DNA of 64,000 nt from Conoideocrella luteorostrata (taxonomy: Eukaryota; Ascomycota; Sordariomycetes; Hypocreales; Clavicipitaceae): assembly GCA_032433595.1 (NCBI GenBank), contig JASWJB010000006.1, forward strand, positions 248,001-312,000, given 5' to 3'. The translations under genes were made by a program, and so were the position numbers. The notes under the pieces are model-generated. The model had not been told where the DNA came from, did not search any database, and worked only from the letters and a program-made list of their open reading frames with translations. Shown here piece after piece: positions 45,852 to 57,997 of the stretch. Each line of letters begins with the position of its first letter. Within the stretch, counting starts at the first letter, position 1.

Positions 45852-48444
45852 ATGTCGACGCCCACGACGGCCGTGGCCACGCTCCCTCACTACCACCACG
45901 CTCACGGTCACGCTCACTTGCACCACTCGCACCACCACGCCCACCAGGGTCACCACCCGTCGTCTGCGACGACAAATTATCGCTCCACGGCTGCCAATTC
46001 TTTGCTACACCAGTCCAACTCGTCCGTGCCTGCATCGTCGTCCTCATCGAGCACGGCACGCCTCTTGCCCTTCTACCAGTCCGGAAGCCATACTGTCGGG
46101 TACTCTTCGTCGGACGGCACAACCCAGAACCATCCGCCCCAGTCACCGCCGGCGCCCCCTCCCCACGGCGGCCACTACATACATCGCAGCCATATTGAAG
46201 CGTCCACTCCAACGACACCGAGACTTCATACCGATCATAATTATTCATCAGCATCCACCCTGGCCAGTGCAAAGACAACCGCTACTGCCACGGCTGCGGC
46301 CGGACATGGCACGGATGACCATCATCCCTCACGGAAACGCCGCCGCTCCCGCGAACCCGACTGGAATAGTTTTTATCAGAATGGTCTTCCGAAGGAAATC
46401 ATCGTTATTGATGATAGTCCCGACCCAGAGGCCTCTGCCGGCCGAACATTGATATCAGATACAATTGGCCATACTTCTGCGGGTGCCGTATCGTATGAGA
46501 AAAATGGTACGACTCGGCACCCTGCAAAGCGACGACGGCGGGATGATGCTGCTCCCGGGTACCACGTACAATATGTGGGCTCCCACACAAACACACCACT
46601 GCAAAATGCAACGCCCAACGGCTCTACGCTCTCCAGCGATCGCACCAACTCGGTCCACAATACTACGGCACCGACTTCTCTTTCGTCTAATAGCCAGTAT
46701 GAAGACGCTTCCGCTCCTTTGAAGCGGAAACGAACTACCCGCCAGCAAGTTGCCAATGAGGCAAAACGTCAGGACATTGATGGCCTTGGTGGCCCATTTC
46801 TCACATACAAGCCACCTCCATTGCCTCCTAAAAAGGTCGCCGAAGTCGACGTCCGAGTCGTGCATGACGTGAGTTGTCTCCATACTTCTGTTTCCCCTTT
46901 CTTGTCATCCCGGCCGTTCCTCACTTGGCTCCCGTATATTTGCACCGCGCAAGTACCGCGGGATATTATTGTCTTCAAAGAACATGACGCTAATTAATGC
47001 TTCTTGACCGAACCAGCACTACACAACAAAAAATGTCAAAGTCGATGATGATGACGGCCATTACATAGTCGTTCCTGACGCGGACCTTACGGAAAAATGT
47101 ACGTTGAATTCTTGCGCTGCCTTTCTATTATTAATAATCTTTCTAACGCATGACCAGATAAAATAACCCGTCTTCTGGGCCAAGGAACTTTTGGCAAGGT
47201 GGTCCAGGCGCGCGATCGGAAGCGAAACGAGGCCGTTGCCGTCAAAATTATTCGATCGGTACAAAAATATCGTGATGCATCAAGGATTGAACTCCGAGTA
47301 CTGGCTACTCTCAAGGCCAACGATCACGATAACAGAAATCGGTGCATACATCTGAGGGACACCTTTGACTACCGGGGCCATATCTGCATTGTTATGGACC
47401 TCTTAGGCCAGAGCGTCTTCGACTTCTTGAAGGGTAACGGCTTTGTGCCTTTCCCCAACAGCCACATTCAAAACTTCGCTCGGCAATTGTTTACCAGTGT
47501 AGCCTGTGAGTACACCTCTCTTGCCTACCCGCTTTAGTCGCCTACTAACTTTATCCAGTTCTGCATGACCTAAATTTGATACACACTGATCTCAAACCGG
47601 AGAACATCCTTCTACGGGACGATATCTATCAGACATACACATATAATCGGAAAATCCCCTCATCTTCAACCACCATCAGCAGGCAGGCCTCGCAGCGGCG
47701 AGTGTTATTGAACACGGAAATTCGGTTAATTGACTTCGGATCTGCGACGTTCCAGGATGAATATCATTCCTCCGTGGTGTCAACGAGGCATTACCGAGCT
47801 CCCGAAATCATCTTGGGCTTGGGATGGTCTTTTCCTTGTGATATCTGGAGTATTGGTTGTATCCTGGTCGAGTTCTTTACTGGCGATGCATTGTTTCAAA
47901 CACACGATAATCTTGAACATCTTGCCATGATGGAGGCCGTCGTTGGCTCGAGGATAGACAGCCATCTTGTTCAAGCCGTGAACAAGATGTCCACAAGGAG
48001 TGGTGGGAATCCCGCATCCAAGTACGTCAACCCGCCCACATATACGTGTTCGATCTGTACTAACATTGGATAGATACTTTAAACGCCTTAAGCTGGACTA
48101 TCCCACGCCAGATACGACGCGAGGATCTAGGAGATTTGTCAAGGCTATGAAACGCCTTGAGGTACGTCTCTCTCACTCCCTCCAACAGCTGCTCCACGGA
48201 TCACTGAATGTTCTCCCAGGACATTTTCCCTGCAAATAATCAATTTTTCAAACATCTCCTCTGTTTACTTCGAAAGATCTTTGTGTACGATCCTGCACAA
48301 CGCATTACGGCTAAGCAGGCCCTGAACCACCCCTGGTTTAAAGAAATCGCTCAACCGGACGACGGCATCCATGCGGCCAAGATTCGACTAGAAAGGAAAC
48401 GATCGGAACAGGAGAATGCTCGGCATCCGCATTTTGTTGGATAA
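45852..48444 (+). CDS. LAMMER/CLK dual-specificity protein kinase (Kns1/Lkh1 type)
   Basis: A nuclear-cytoplasmic kinase that phosphorylates SR-type splicing proteins and links nutrient state to growth. Six exons (45852-46868, 47017-47098, 47158-47505, 47559-48021, 48074-48161, 48220-48444) join in phase to 740 residues. Residues 1-340 are low complexity: a His-rich start ([15 protein letters not shown]), Ser/Thr/Pro tracts and nuclear-localisation-like KRRRRD and RKRRRSRE. The kinase domain runs from about 367: [11 protein letters not shown] (P-loop), VAVKII (Lys), [10 protein letters not shown] (catalytic Asp), LIDFGSATF (DFG), [13 protein letters not shown], and the family mark [11 protein letters not shown]. 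It ends with HPWFKEI and a short basic tail. Intact and conserved, it anchors the window as core genome at this point. Confidence 0.95.
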
Positions 48445-49924
48445 ACAATCCACTGATTACAATTTATGGTCATGAACGATGACATGGTTGACTTCCCTCC
48501 ATTTTGGGTCTTCACCTCTTACCTTCCCTTTAACGTAATGACTATATATGAGCATGATATCGGAGTTTACGGATCTCTTTAACTTTGACTTGCACCGGAC
48601 AAAAAGGTATTACCTTTTTGGACTTTTTGTGGCCAAGTCTTTTATGTGTGACCAGGGTGGAACCGACAGCACAAGTCGGAAGCAGAAGTTCCTTTTGTTT
48701 TTATAACAAGGCCCTGATACTCGGTATATTTTTCTTTTTTGTAAGCTAGCTTGAACATGGACTATATCTGTTGTCTGTCGTGATATCTCTTTTACGCGAG
48801 GGAGACACGCCTTGGATGGAATGTGTATGCTTGCAGCATAATGCATAGTATGGGTGCACAACATATGCATGGGTTGTTAATTAGCGAGCCAAGATCTATC
48901 ATAATTGAAGTTTTGAGACAAGATGGCAAGCGGACGTGTATGTAATTCATTGCTGGGGTGGTGAGAAGACCGAATTGAACACCTGCAACGGCTTCCTGCG
49001 GTTGACCATTTGCTATTACATCGCGCGATGAGTTTATGGATACCGTGAATGCCTTTGTCTTGGTGCTTACATATATACTGTGGATGGCTCTGGAGTTGAT
49101 TGCCCGATTGCGATCCATCACTTGAACACCTATTGTAACCTCCATACATACTTTGCTGCCCAGGTCTGTGTTGGAGGTATTCGCTACTATTCAGTCTGTA
49201 CATGTCATTGCACACAACACTCTTGTGAATGCTCAATTGCATGTGTCGTTATCAGTAGCCTTTTTGTTCTTTTTTTTTTTTTGCATACAAATTTTGCGTT
49301 GCCATGTCCTATTTTACCTCCCTGCTAATTATGGTAAACCCTTAAATCACGTAGCCAGGAGGGGTGGCCCTTCCCGTTCCTGCTTTGTCCCCGGGGAAGT
49401 TGCGGCTTCTCGAGTCTTTATTTGACAAACGCCGGCCAACTTGACGATGTGATGCTAGGTAGATATTTGCCTTGGACCAGACCGCAGAAACCAATTACGT
49501 TACGGACGTTGGACTTGCCACGGTCTGGAAAGTACATAACATGCTGTCATCGGCACAACGGCTCATGTTTGTTGCGATGCGTTCGTAGACATGCAAGTCT
49601 CCAAGTCTGGTGCCTCCAATGGAGCCAAGAGCGTTCTTGGAATAATATGATGTACTTACGTTTCGTTTGAGAACGCCTACTGTCGAATAATGTTAGAGTT
49701 CGCATGATAGTTTGTTGAAAAGAACCCCCACCCCCTTCTTCTGAAATGGAGGCAAAGTTGGCCGCTACGGGGACGGACTTGAACGATGCTTAAGTCCGAG
49801 CATGTCGTAATCACCACTTCAATCGTCCCGACTCCTCCGCTGGTCACATCGCAAGTGCTACTTACCAACAGAAAGTTGGCCAAAGGGTGCCCAAAAAAAA
49901 AAAATTTTTTAAAATACTACTGAC
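48445..49924. other. Intergenic stretch
   Basis: 3' UTR of the kinase, then AT-rich sequence. A homopolymer block (A12 then T7) at 49888-49910 lies 15 bases before the next start codon. No gene recognised. Confidence 0.45.
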
Positions 49925-51550
49925 ATGGATCAACAATTCATGTTTGTAGATGGCCGAAAGACCGACAGGGCTTCCAAGAAGCTCGTGCGTCGCCATGTAA
50001 TGAAGGGCAAAAACGCGGGAAAGAAGGTCCTCCGCCCGACCAGACTCGCCTTGCAAGATGCTCGAAAACAGATCAACTCCGCGACGATGGACGAGAGAGA
50101 ACCCCTCTGGGCGTGCAATGACCTTAAGAAACGGCACCAGAGGTCCGATTGGATTTATTTATCTGAAAAGATGGCAGCCCTGGCTTTTGGAAATGTCCTG
50201 CTTCCGTTTGCGCTCCCGGTGCCGGTGACGCCTCTTGCGATGGATATCATGAACACATGTGAGACTTTGCAAAATCTTTGCAGCCCTTAATGGGTGGTAA
50301 AACCTCTAACATGCGCTGTTTTAGTCTTTACGAATATTGGTCAGCGGATATATCCTCCTCGTCTAGGCCTCGATTTGCAAGACTTCAAGTTAGCGTGGTG
50401 TAGGCTGTTGTTCTCAGATGTAGATGGTATGTGCGAAACACTTGTTACCCCTCTCTTTTCTCTCTTGTTTCTGACAAACTGGATAGCATACAACTGCAGC
50501 ATATTATTAATGAGCTCCAGCAATGAGTTCTTTCTTGGCAATGGCCACAGTTCACCAAAAGCTCTCTACAACCAGTCGCACATGTTCCACGCCGTCAACG
50601 AGAGGCTTCAGGGCGAGAACGCCATATCTAACTCTACTATCGCGATTGTATTGTCGCTTATTCATCATGAGCAGATAAAAAATGAGCAGTCGTCTGCTGC
50701 GGTGCATAATCGTGGTCTGGAGATGCTGATCCGGCTTCGAGGCGGGCTGCACAAACTTGAGGCGGATGGTAATATTTTGCTTATCATGAAGGTTTGCAAG
50801 TAAGTATGCGGAAGCAGCTCGGGCTCTGTATCTGGTATGCTAATGCATGATGGCAGAACAGATATCCTGTTTTCTCTGCAGCATGGCGGGGAGACGATGT
50901 TCTTCCGAGACAGCATGTCGGCGGTTCGGAATGCTCTGGCCACAAAGGGGCTGATATTGGATGGTATGGCGGCCGCGGAGTCGGCTCCAAGAAGCAGCGA
51001 ACTTGACCCGTATCTTCGAGAAGCGCTGCAAGATATGATGGCTGTGTGTCTACTTTTCAACAATGGCTTGCGCAATCGTACTCTCGACTACTTGTTGTTC
51101 CTGGAGATTATCGTATCCCTCTTTTATCGTCTCATCTGGTTCCACCCGCTCAAGAATACCAACAAAGAAACATCGGTCGACAATGTATATCACGTCGGGA
51201 TGCTCGCATTCATGTCGACGATGCTGGTGCAGCGCGGACCTCGTCGGATCATCAAGTGTCAAATGATCTCTAAAACCGTGGAGGAGGCCGTGCAGAGGAG
51301 GCTGCCAAGCGTAGATGACGAGCTTGCGTTCTGGCTGATGTACATGGGTGCGATTTGGAGCGACAAAGGTCCGGATGGGGAGTGGATTGGGGTGAAGATA
51401 CGGAATACGGCTACGAGGTTGGGTGTTGAGAGCTGGGGGAAGGCTCGAGATTGCTTGCGGAGGTTTCCGTGGATTGACGCTCTTCATGATGAGCCGGGTT
51501 TAGAGGTGTGGAATCGGGTGAATGGGCAGGACAGAGCTGTTGAAATATGA
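49925..51550 (+). CDS. Fungal-specific transcription-factor-domain protein without zinc cluster
   Basis: Four exons (49925-50258, 50325-50426, 50487-50799, 50857-51550) close in phase to 480 residues, with introns of 66, 60 and 57 bp. The N-terminus MDQQFMFVDGRK .. VRRHVMKGKNAGK is the characteristic opening of a fungal regulator subfamily of the Fungal_trans_2 type. This subfamily lacks the Cys6 cluster and starts directly with an HVMKGKNAGK-type box. The body has LMSSSNEFFLGNG, HNRGLEMLIRLRGGLHKL (the usual middle-homology RGG turn) and a helical C-terminal half ending in VNGQDRAVEI. With no zinc cluster it may work as a partner of other factors. It is convergent with the C45 acyltransferase gene, 265 bases apart. 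Confidence 0.85.
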
Positions 51551-51815
51551 GTATGGTGAGCATGGAAAGAATAACATGACTTTTGGTCTGGTAGGGAGTC
51601 GTCGCTGGTCTTTAAACACACCCGATCGGTTAGTTTGTCTCTAAAAATGATTAGTGATTCGTCTTGCTTAACTTAGAAACATTGGCTTCATAGTCGTCCG
51701 CTTGGAGACGACTCTAAGATACTATACATTGGCGTATTTACACATGCTTAACCCGATGCAGATTACTACCAGACGCCTGATACAGGTTTATTACTGATTG
51801 CTCCTACTCCCCCTA

Positions 51816-53115
51816 CTATGAGTCTGGGAAGAGCCGAACGGGCGCATCCTCGTCCGGCTTCAATGCCCAGATTTCCTCCGGTTCAGAAGGTCGGCCCAGT
51901 TTCACCACCGCTGTCCCAGCTGTAAGGTCCGTGGTGATACTGAAGAGCGTAGAGCCTAGACTTTCCGGGCTGCTTTTTCTGTTAATGGAAGTCGGCAAGC
52001 CCTGTTCATCCTCTAATAGTCTTTGGATTACGGATGCGGGACTTTCCGGCGGCGACTGCGCAAGCTGAGCAGAAGCTGTAGCCAGGAGCGTTTTCGCCCT
52101 CTCCATCCTCGGCAGCGAATCCGGCCAGAGCACAGTGTCGCGAATTCTTGGGTCCTGCTGTGCCAAAAAGTGGTTTGTATGGGCTATCCAGTCGTCCTTC
52201 ATGTCGAGCCGCACGATGCCCAGCGAGCTAGATTCCAGCGATGTGGCGGCGCTGCTGTCTGCAACCATGACGTGTCCGGAGGAAGCAAGTCCAAAGGAAT
52301 TTAGAGCCTCTACGGCCTGCTCACGGGACGTAGCCTCCAGGGCCTTTCGAAGGGTCAGGTGGATCGGCAACGAGCTGTAGTCCACCCCCTTGGCTGCGAT
52401 GGCGTTGAGGAAAATGGCCACACGGGCGCTGTTGAGGCCGATTTTGCCTATGATGCCTGCTTCAGTGACTTGGCTGATGGTGGGTTTGTTGCTCGACGGC
52501 TCGGGGATGATATGGAGGAGGATGAGCTGGCCCTTCTGCTCGTCCTCCCACTAGCCATATGCGTGCTCGTTAGTGGAAAAGATAGGATAGGATGCCGAAG
52601 ATATACATTATCGACGTACGTCCCAATTCTGGCCTGCGACGCTGAAACTAGTTGTGCTCCACGCCACTGTTGTGCATCCGTCGTCCATCATCCCAAGGGC
52701 AATCTCGGAGCGTGCATTCAGAGCAAGGATATCGCGGAAGGATACGCCAGCGCCGTCAGCAACACCTTTTCAAGTGTGTGATTAGAGCCCGGCAATCAGC
52801 TTGCAGTTCAATTACGTTCCATCATTTACCACGCACCTTTCATTTCGTCCACGAGATCAGGAGCTCGGTCTTGCAGGACGGGGACAAACTTCTCTGCAGA
52901 CTCTATGGCAGCGGACCAGCCCATTTTGCTTTTTTGCATGAACAATTTGTCGTAGAAGGCGAGACTTGCCCGAACTCTTGGTGCTGCTGCTCGTCCATGC
53001 TGGAACCCGATCTATGGGTAGTATGTTAGGACGGGACGAGGCGGGGGTGTATTGCGGCCACAGTGGGTAATTTGTGTACCTCGTAAGGAGATCCGGAACA
53101 GGTGATTTTAAGCAT
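51816..53115 (-). CDS. Isopenicillin-N acyltransferase-like protein (peptidase C45, Ntn hydrolase)
   Basis: Self-processing N-terminal-nucleophile enzyme; the penicillin member swaps the aminoadipyl side chain for an acyl group from acyl-CoA. Four minus-strand exons (53115-53080, 53011-52837, 52765-52620, 52550-51816) give 363 residues, close to the ~357 of the Penicillium enzyme. MLKITCSGSPYEIGFQHGRAA matches the family start. The autocleavage site Gly100-Cys101 lies in MMDDGCTTVAW, with GQNWDW just after. The family's penicillin member cleaves at Cys103, nearly the same place. The third intron falls directly after GQNWD. The C-terminus VRLFPDS has no peroxisomal SKL/ARL signal, so it is probably cytosolic, like the AatB-type paralogues. 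No ACV synthetase or IPNS gene is present, so penicillin is not implied. Substrate unknown. Confidence 0.9.
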
Positions 53116-53963
53116 GTTTATGGGGACGAAGCGTTCGCGTATGGTTTGAGGGAGTTGTTTGACGGGATGAAGTCTCATTGCCCGCACCAGTTTAGTCGGG
53201 CCTTCGAGGGTCATGTTCTGGCATTCACCAAAGGTGGCACCCAAGCCCAAGCACCGTAACTAAGATCCATCCAGTTCGACCCCGCATTCTGAGATAAAAC
53301 TAACTACAGCACGCTGCCTCTTTGGGAGTTGTGGGAAGCGGCTCGTACGATTCGGTTTCACAGATGCGAGAGAGACGTCTTGGTTGGGTGCATTACGCAG
53401 TCAATTTATTCCTGTGTGCCAATCAAGAGGGGAAATGTCTCTATGGTCCCTTGGTATCCGCCTTAGATCGCTCTGAGAATTAGTCATGTCTGACTTGATG
53501 TACGCTTGGGCTGATCTCTGCCGTCCTCGCTGCGCGGTCGTTAGACCATGAGCCTCGGCAGGTAATTTACTGGTTTCAATGTAAAATGATGGATTGCGCT
53601 GTCCCCCCCGCACCAGACCCATCTCCCGAGACAAAGACTATGAGCTTGACCGGATTTGTCTGGGCTAAAATGTTACAGGTTACAAAAAGCGAATTATTCA
53701 CGCTATTAGTGTGGAACTTCATATTTTGCTGAATTTTGTGATATATGATAGCAGAAACTTGGTCCCAGATGCTAGAAAATTCCTTTCGTAGGACTTTGAT
53801 AGACAATTACAATTCAGGTAAGAATAAAACTCAATTATGTTCCATCCTTGTTGTCGAATCTAAGCTTTCGTATTCCGCTGACACACTGTTACTTATGTGA
53901 GAGTGACAACCTTGATGAGTTATGCCATATTTGGATCTCTAATGCCAGGTTTCGGTAGTCGCT
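53116..53963. other. Intergenic stretch between the C45 and arginine deiminase genes
   Basis: Promoter of the acyltransferase-like gene and 3' UTR of the deiminase, AT-rich toward 53690-53860. Nothing else recognised. Confidence 0.45.
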
Positions 53964-55886
53964 CTACCACCATTTGTGAGACGCATCGCGAATTGTGTTA
54001 GATCCACAGTGTATCTCACCTCCGCCAGTGTGATGCGAGAACCAGTCGTCCATGAAATTAACGTTGTAGTGAGCTCGCTTGTATGCGGCAATAACGGCCT
54101 CTGCAAGAATATCTTTACCGTCAATTATTGGCCCCCAAGGCTTTGGAGCAAGGTATTCCGAGTTGCTAAGAACCACGCCATTAATACATGCAGGATATAA
54201 AGCACCAACTTGGGGGACTTCTGATTGCCGGCGTTGAAGCTCTGCGCCATCACCAGCTGCTGCTAAAATTCCCATACGTTTGGTTGTGGGGGCTGGTGCT
54301 TTGAGTTGGCCCTCATCACCCCCGGGGCAGTCTAATCCTCGGGCGGCGCTGTACATCGTGGGAACACGGATAATCTCGTCTTCGGTTACGCCTGTTTCGC
54401 GCTTGAGAATATCGATATTCTTTTGTATATAATTGGAGCAATATTTTTGAGTTTGCGTGAAGTTGGCTCTTGCAAGTACGTCGTCAATGCTCTCGCTGCT
54501 GAGACAGCTGTTGGGAGGATCAGAAGGTAGTTTCGTGCGAGACAGCGCTCTGGTCTTGCCGTGACCGGCTTGCTGCGCTCTTTCCAGGAGCGAAAGACCG
54601 GCCATAGGGTCGCTGACCATCATGACCCAGCCACGTTTAGTGTTATGAGATGGTAGAAATTGAAGAAACTCGTCGGTATGCCCAACAAACAGCCAACTTG
54701 TGTCAATCTCAACTGGAGCTTGAACCTCTTGAGCAGTAAGGAAGCTCACCATCAGCGGCCGGACTCCATCTTGCGACCCCATTATAGTGCGGCCAGCAGG
54801 CCATGATTTGCCGTTATGCGTATAAGGGGGAATTGTCTCCAGGTTTCCGGTTGAGTCGGTGGTTTTGCGGCCGTTCACATTTTGATACATTTGGACGGCA
54901 CCAGTAGTATTAGAGCGCAGCTCGGAGAAGACAGAGCGGCCAGCAGGGCGTCCCTGCATAGACCTTATCATAATACGAAGTATAATAGGGCCATCTGGCC
55001 CGGGAATACTGGAGTATCCTGGCTCGAAAAAGTCCTGGGCCCATGTATCAAATTGGTATGTCGGATCCGTAGTCGTATTAATAGTGAGAACTGGCTTTCT
55101 TATACCTGCATTAGAAGCAGCATGTCCAAGGTCTTGGAGGAACTGTTTTTGCACGGTATCATTGGGAAGTGCCTCTGACGCCAAGATCTGCTCTGCAAGC
55201 TGTCTGTGGTGATGGGTGAGGACAGGGGCAACACGGATTGCCACTCTGTCCCTAGCCTGATCCTTTCCATCTTGTACGGTAAATTCAAGCGTGGCCTTTC
55301 CATCCCAGACACCGGGTAGTCGTACTTGACGAGCATCAACGCCTAGCATTAAACCAGCTTTAAGATGCTCGGCGGTGAAAGTATGGTTGGAAGTCACATA
55401 ATTCCAGTTACCGCCGGTATTGTGGAATATGCGGACCCTGGGCGCAACCGACTTATCAGCAATTATGACACTGCCAACGGCAGCATCGCTCACAGAAACC
55501 GGAACAGTTCGAACTGGGGCGAGATAGTGAGGGTTGCGCAGTATATCATCAGAAGCATCGTTGCACAAGTCAAGGTCTCTATCAGAGACTGTACTATTGA
55601 TTTTAGATGAACACCGACGGCCGCTATCACCGATGTTTGCAAGAATCAGAGCACCAGATGATTCGGTCCAAATTTCCTTCCCGACAAGGTCAGTATTGCT
55701 CGTGATATCAACCTTACCATCACGGTTGGTATCAGCAATAATTGTAGCCTTCAGCCCTTCACAGCTAACGGCGAACCCTGTTGCCAGATACTTTGTTAGC
55801 TCTGCTTGTATCATACTGTGCCGGGCGGATTGTGGCCCAAACCTACCTAGAATCAATACCGTCACTGTCTGCCCCAGCGATATCAT
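53964..55886 (-). CDS. Secreted protein-arginine deiminase (PAD)
   Basis: Converts peptidyl-arginine to citrulline. The frame is open as a single exon, but a 69-bp intron (55846-55778, GTAGGT .. CAACAG, with a GCTAAC branch site) sits in frame without stops. Splicing it removes 23 odd residues and creates a clean signal peptide, MISLGQTVTVLILGFAVSCEG, directly ahead of the conserved LKATIIADTNRDGKVD. I prefer this model: exons 55886-55847 and 55777-53964, 617 residues. The catalytic set matches animal PADs: Asp in DTWAQDFFEPGY, His and Asp in LFVGHTDEFLQFLP, Cys604 in GEIHCGSNTIRD, and the same KWW end. Animal-type N-terminal Ca-binding domains are largely absent. Export suggests it modifies host, bacterial or its own secreted proteins. 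Confidence 0.93.
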   Translation of the reverse strand: MISLGQTVTVLILGRFGPQSARHSMIQAELTKYLATGFAVSCEGLKATIIADTNRDGKVDITSNTDLVGKEIWTESSGALILANIGDSGRRCSSKINSTVSDRDLDLCNDASDDILRNPHYLAPVRTVPVSVSDAAVGSVIIADKSVAPRVRIFHNTGGNWNYVTSNHTFTAEHLKAGLMLGVDARQVRLPGVWDGKATLEFTVQDGKDQARDRVAIRVAPVLTHHHRQLAEQILASEALPNDTVQKQFLQDLGHAASNAGIRKPVLTINTTTDPTYQFDTWAQDFFEPGYSSIPGPDGPIILRIMIRSMQGRPAGRSVFSELRSNTTGAVQMYQNVNGRKTTDSTGNLETIPPYTHNGKSWPAGRTIMGSQDGVRPLMVSFLTAQEVQAPVEIDTSWLFVGHTDEFLQFLPSHNTKRGWVMMVSDPMAGLSLLERAQQAGHGKTRALSRTKLPSDPPNSCLSSESIDDVLARANFTQTQKYCSNYIQKNIDILKRETGVTEDEIIRVPTMYSAARGLDCPGGDEGQLKAPAPTTKRMGILAAAGDGAELQRRQSEVPQVGALYPACINGVVLSNSEYLAPKPWGPIIDGKDILAEAVIAAYKRAHYNVNFMDDWFSHHTGGGEIHCGSNTIRDASHKWW

Positions 55887-57997
55887 GGCTTGTTCGGTAG
55901 GTAGGGAATGTATATACTTCGACTGGGAGCAGGTCGTTCAGTTAAGCTTTGGCCACAGTAGATGGGGATGAAGCGATATTGTTTGTTTCGAAACGAAAGA
56001 CAGGCTTGTTTGAATGAACGGGTTACAGACAGGTTGGGATAGGTTGGAGTATACTTTATATTTTCCAACAAGACACTGAATAACAAACGTGCCAGGATAA
56101 CCGGACTGTGACCGACAGTCGTCTTGTGAACACTGGGACGCCTTATCCGCGGGAGTTGTCCGGCAGCATCGGTCGTCACGTGTACATATTTACTCCTGAC
56201 AGGCTCCGCAGCTCCTTTTATTGCTACCGAAATCTTGGCCGATGGAGCCGTTCACCTTCACCTTGATTGTTTGAAGTAGATCCTCTGCGTTCCCCACCTG
56301 ACATTGAAACAAGGGCCACCAGGCGGTACACAGCCGGCTGCTGCCTGGCACTGTGGGTTTGGAGAGAGAACTGACCTTCGTTTTAGAGTTTAGCTGCCGA
56401 GGCTGTGCGGGGCTGTATCACGAACACTTCTTGTCGGATTGAGTATGGACTCACGGGGCCTGACTCTACCATGTCGGCGGTTGAGAATGCTGTTCTCGCA
56501 ACAAGTATTGCAGCAGATGGTCGAGGACGCTATAATGTGACATTCTCATACCCGACCAGCTAAAAGCTACCCGGCGTTTTACGGTAGGCACTCGGACGCT
56601 GGGTCTTGCGCAGATTGTACGTCCGTGCCATTTCTTTCAGCTGGCCGTAGTGACGATTCTGTCGCGTTGAATATCCACTGCACTAAATTGAAAAAGTGTG
56701 AGCTCGCTAAAGAATACTCTAAAAAGGCATGATTAAGGCTTATATGATGCAACTTATGTACTTACAGCCGAGGCTATGACAATGGTTTGTAAAAACTGTT
56801 TTATAGAATACCTAACTCGGAAATTCTTTAGTCCCACACGGAGCAGAAAACTTGCATATATGTGGAAGGTGTTCATGTGAAAGGAATACCTTGTCGTTAA
56901 CTGGGTTGAAAACACGGGCAGTAAATGTTTCATCTTGTAGGATTAAAGCAGCTGACCAAGCATCATGTTGACTACGGCCGTCTATACCTACTTAATGATT
57001 ATGTCCATCCGTCTCGTGACGATTTCTTGTAGGCAGTAGAACAATGATCCAGTCTATACGCTTGAATTGTTCGTATTAATTGCAGCAAGGGCGCAGGCTA
57101 GCTGTGGCGGAGCTCTGAGCGGGCTGTGCGTTTTGACATGCTAGCGAAATGGCCATTCTTGGCACCTTATTGGCGGGCTGTGCTGTCTACATTAAACCTA
57201 CACTATTGAGCATGAAAGAATCTTTGCTTAAAGCGGGGAATAAATGGGAGCCCTTTCGCAAAGGTCTGATGTCTCGTCCAGGTGACTCTCTACTCTCTCT
57301 ACCGCTGTGTATATGTCTCATTTGCACAGCGTGTTATGACCAGCCGTGATGAATAGTTGGAACTCTCTATTTTGCTTAGAAACTCAGACCTAGACTTAAG
57401 AGTTACGTGTAAGGCGCATGAGCTTGGCTGACGGTTTAATACCCTTACGGCTGCGGCACTTTGTTGACTTGTGGTGGCTCAACCTTCGGCAGCCTGAACT
57501 AAACTGCTAGGATCATAATTCTACTATGGTAGTGATGATATGCACAAGAGATTTAACATATCCAAGGCTGCTCAGTACCACTGTAGTAAAAAAGAACAAT
57601 GGTGAGACGCCAAAGCCGCTGGTAAGCACCGGAAGACTGCATGCTACCATCCGTCTCGGCGCATGGGTGACGATGGAGGATATGGCGCTCCTTTCATCTG
57701 TCTTGAGCTGCTGGAAAATGCCCGACGGCGCCTTCATGCCAACCCGATGTAAGTAGGCATCTGCGATAGAGTTTATCGGCTAGTTTATGCATTAAAAAGC
57801 CCTTAGAGCCTCGCAAAATGGATGATCACAGAAAATTTAGTCGGGAGGTTTGGCTTGCATGCGCGTCCTAAATTGCAGCTAGTCTACCACAGAACCTTTC
57901 GGCTTCAACCTCAAAAAATGGTCTGGTTCATGTACAACACGTGAATTCATTTCCTACATATATATCAAACGAAGCATTGTCTACGCCTTCAAATAGC
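55887..57997. other. Gene-poor stretch
   Basis: About 2.1 kb. A plus-strand frame at 57526-57756 ends WVTMEDMALLSSVLSCWKMPDG and looks weakly protein-like, but I cannot place it. No repeat or RNA gene seen. Confidence 0.4.

Noticed and set aside
45565..46452. Alternative 295-residue plus-strand frame overlapping the start of the LAMMER kinase
   Set aside because: An overlapping frame of the low-complexity His/Ser/Pro region; it reads Arg/Pro/Thr-rich nonsense and does not connect to the kinase domain.
49888..49912. A12/T7 block as a transposon insertion end (poly-A tail)
   Set aside because: No LINE-like sequence precedes it and no target-site duplication is visible; likely a promoter homopolymer.
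51816..55886. A peptide natural-product cluster with a ribosomal precursor
   Set aside because: I searched the gaps around the C45 and deiminase genes for a short secreted, repeat-containing or Arg-rich precursor and saw none.
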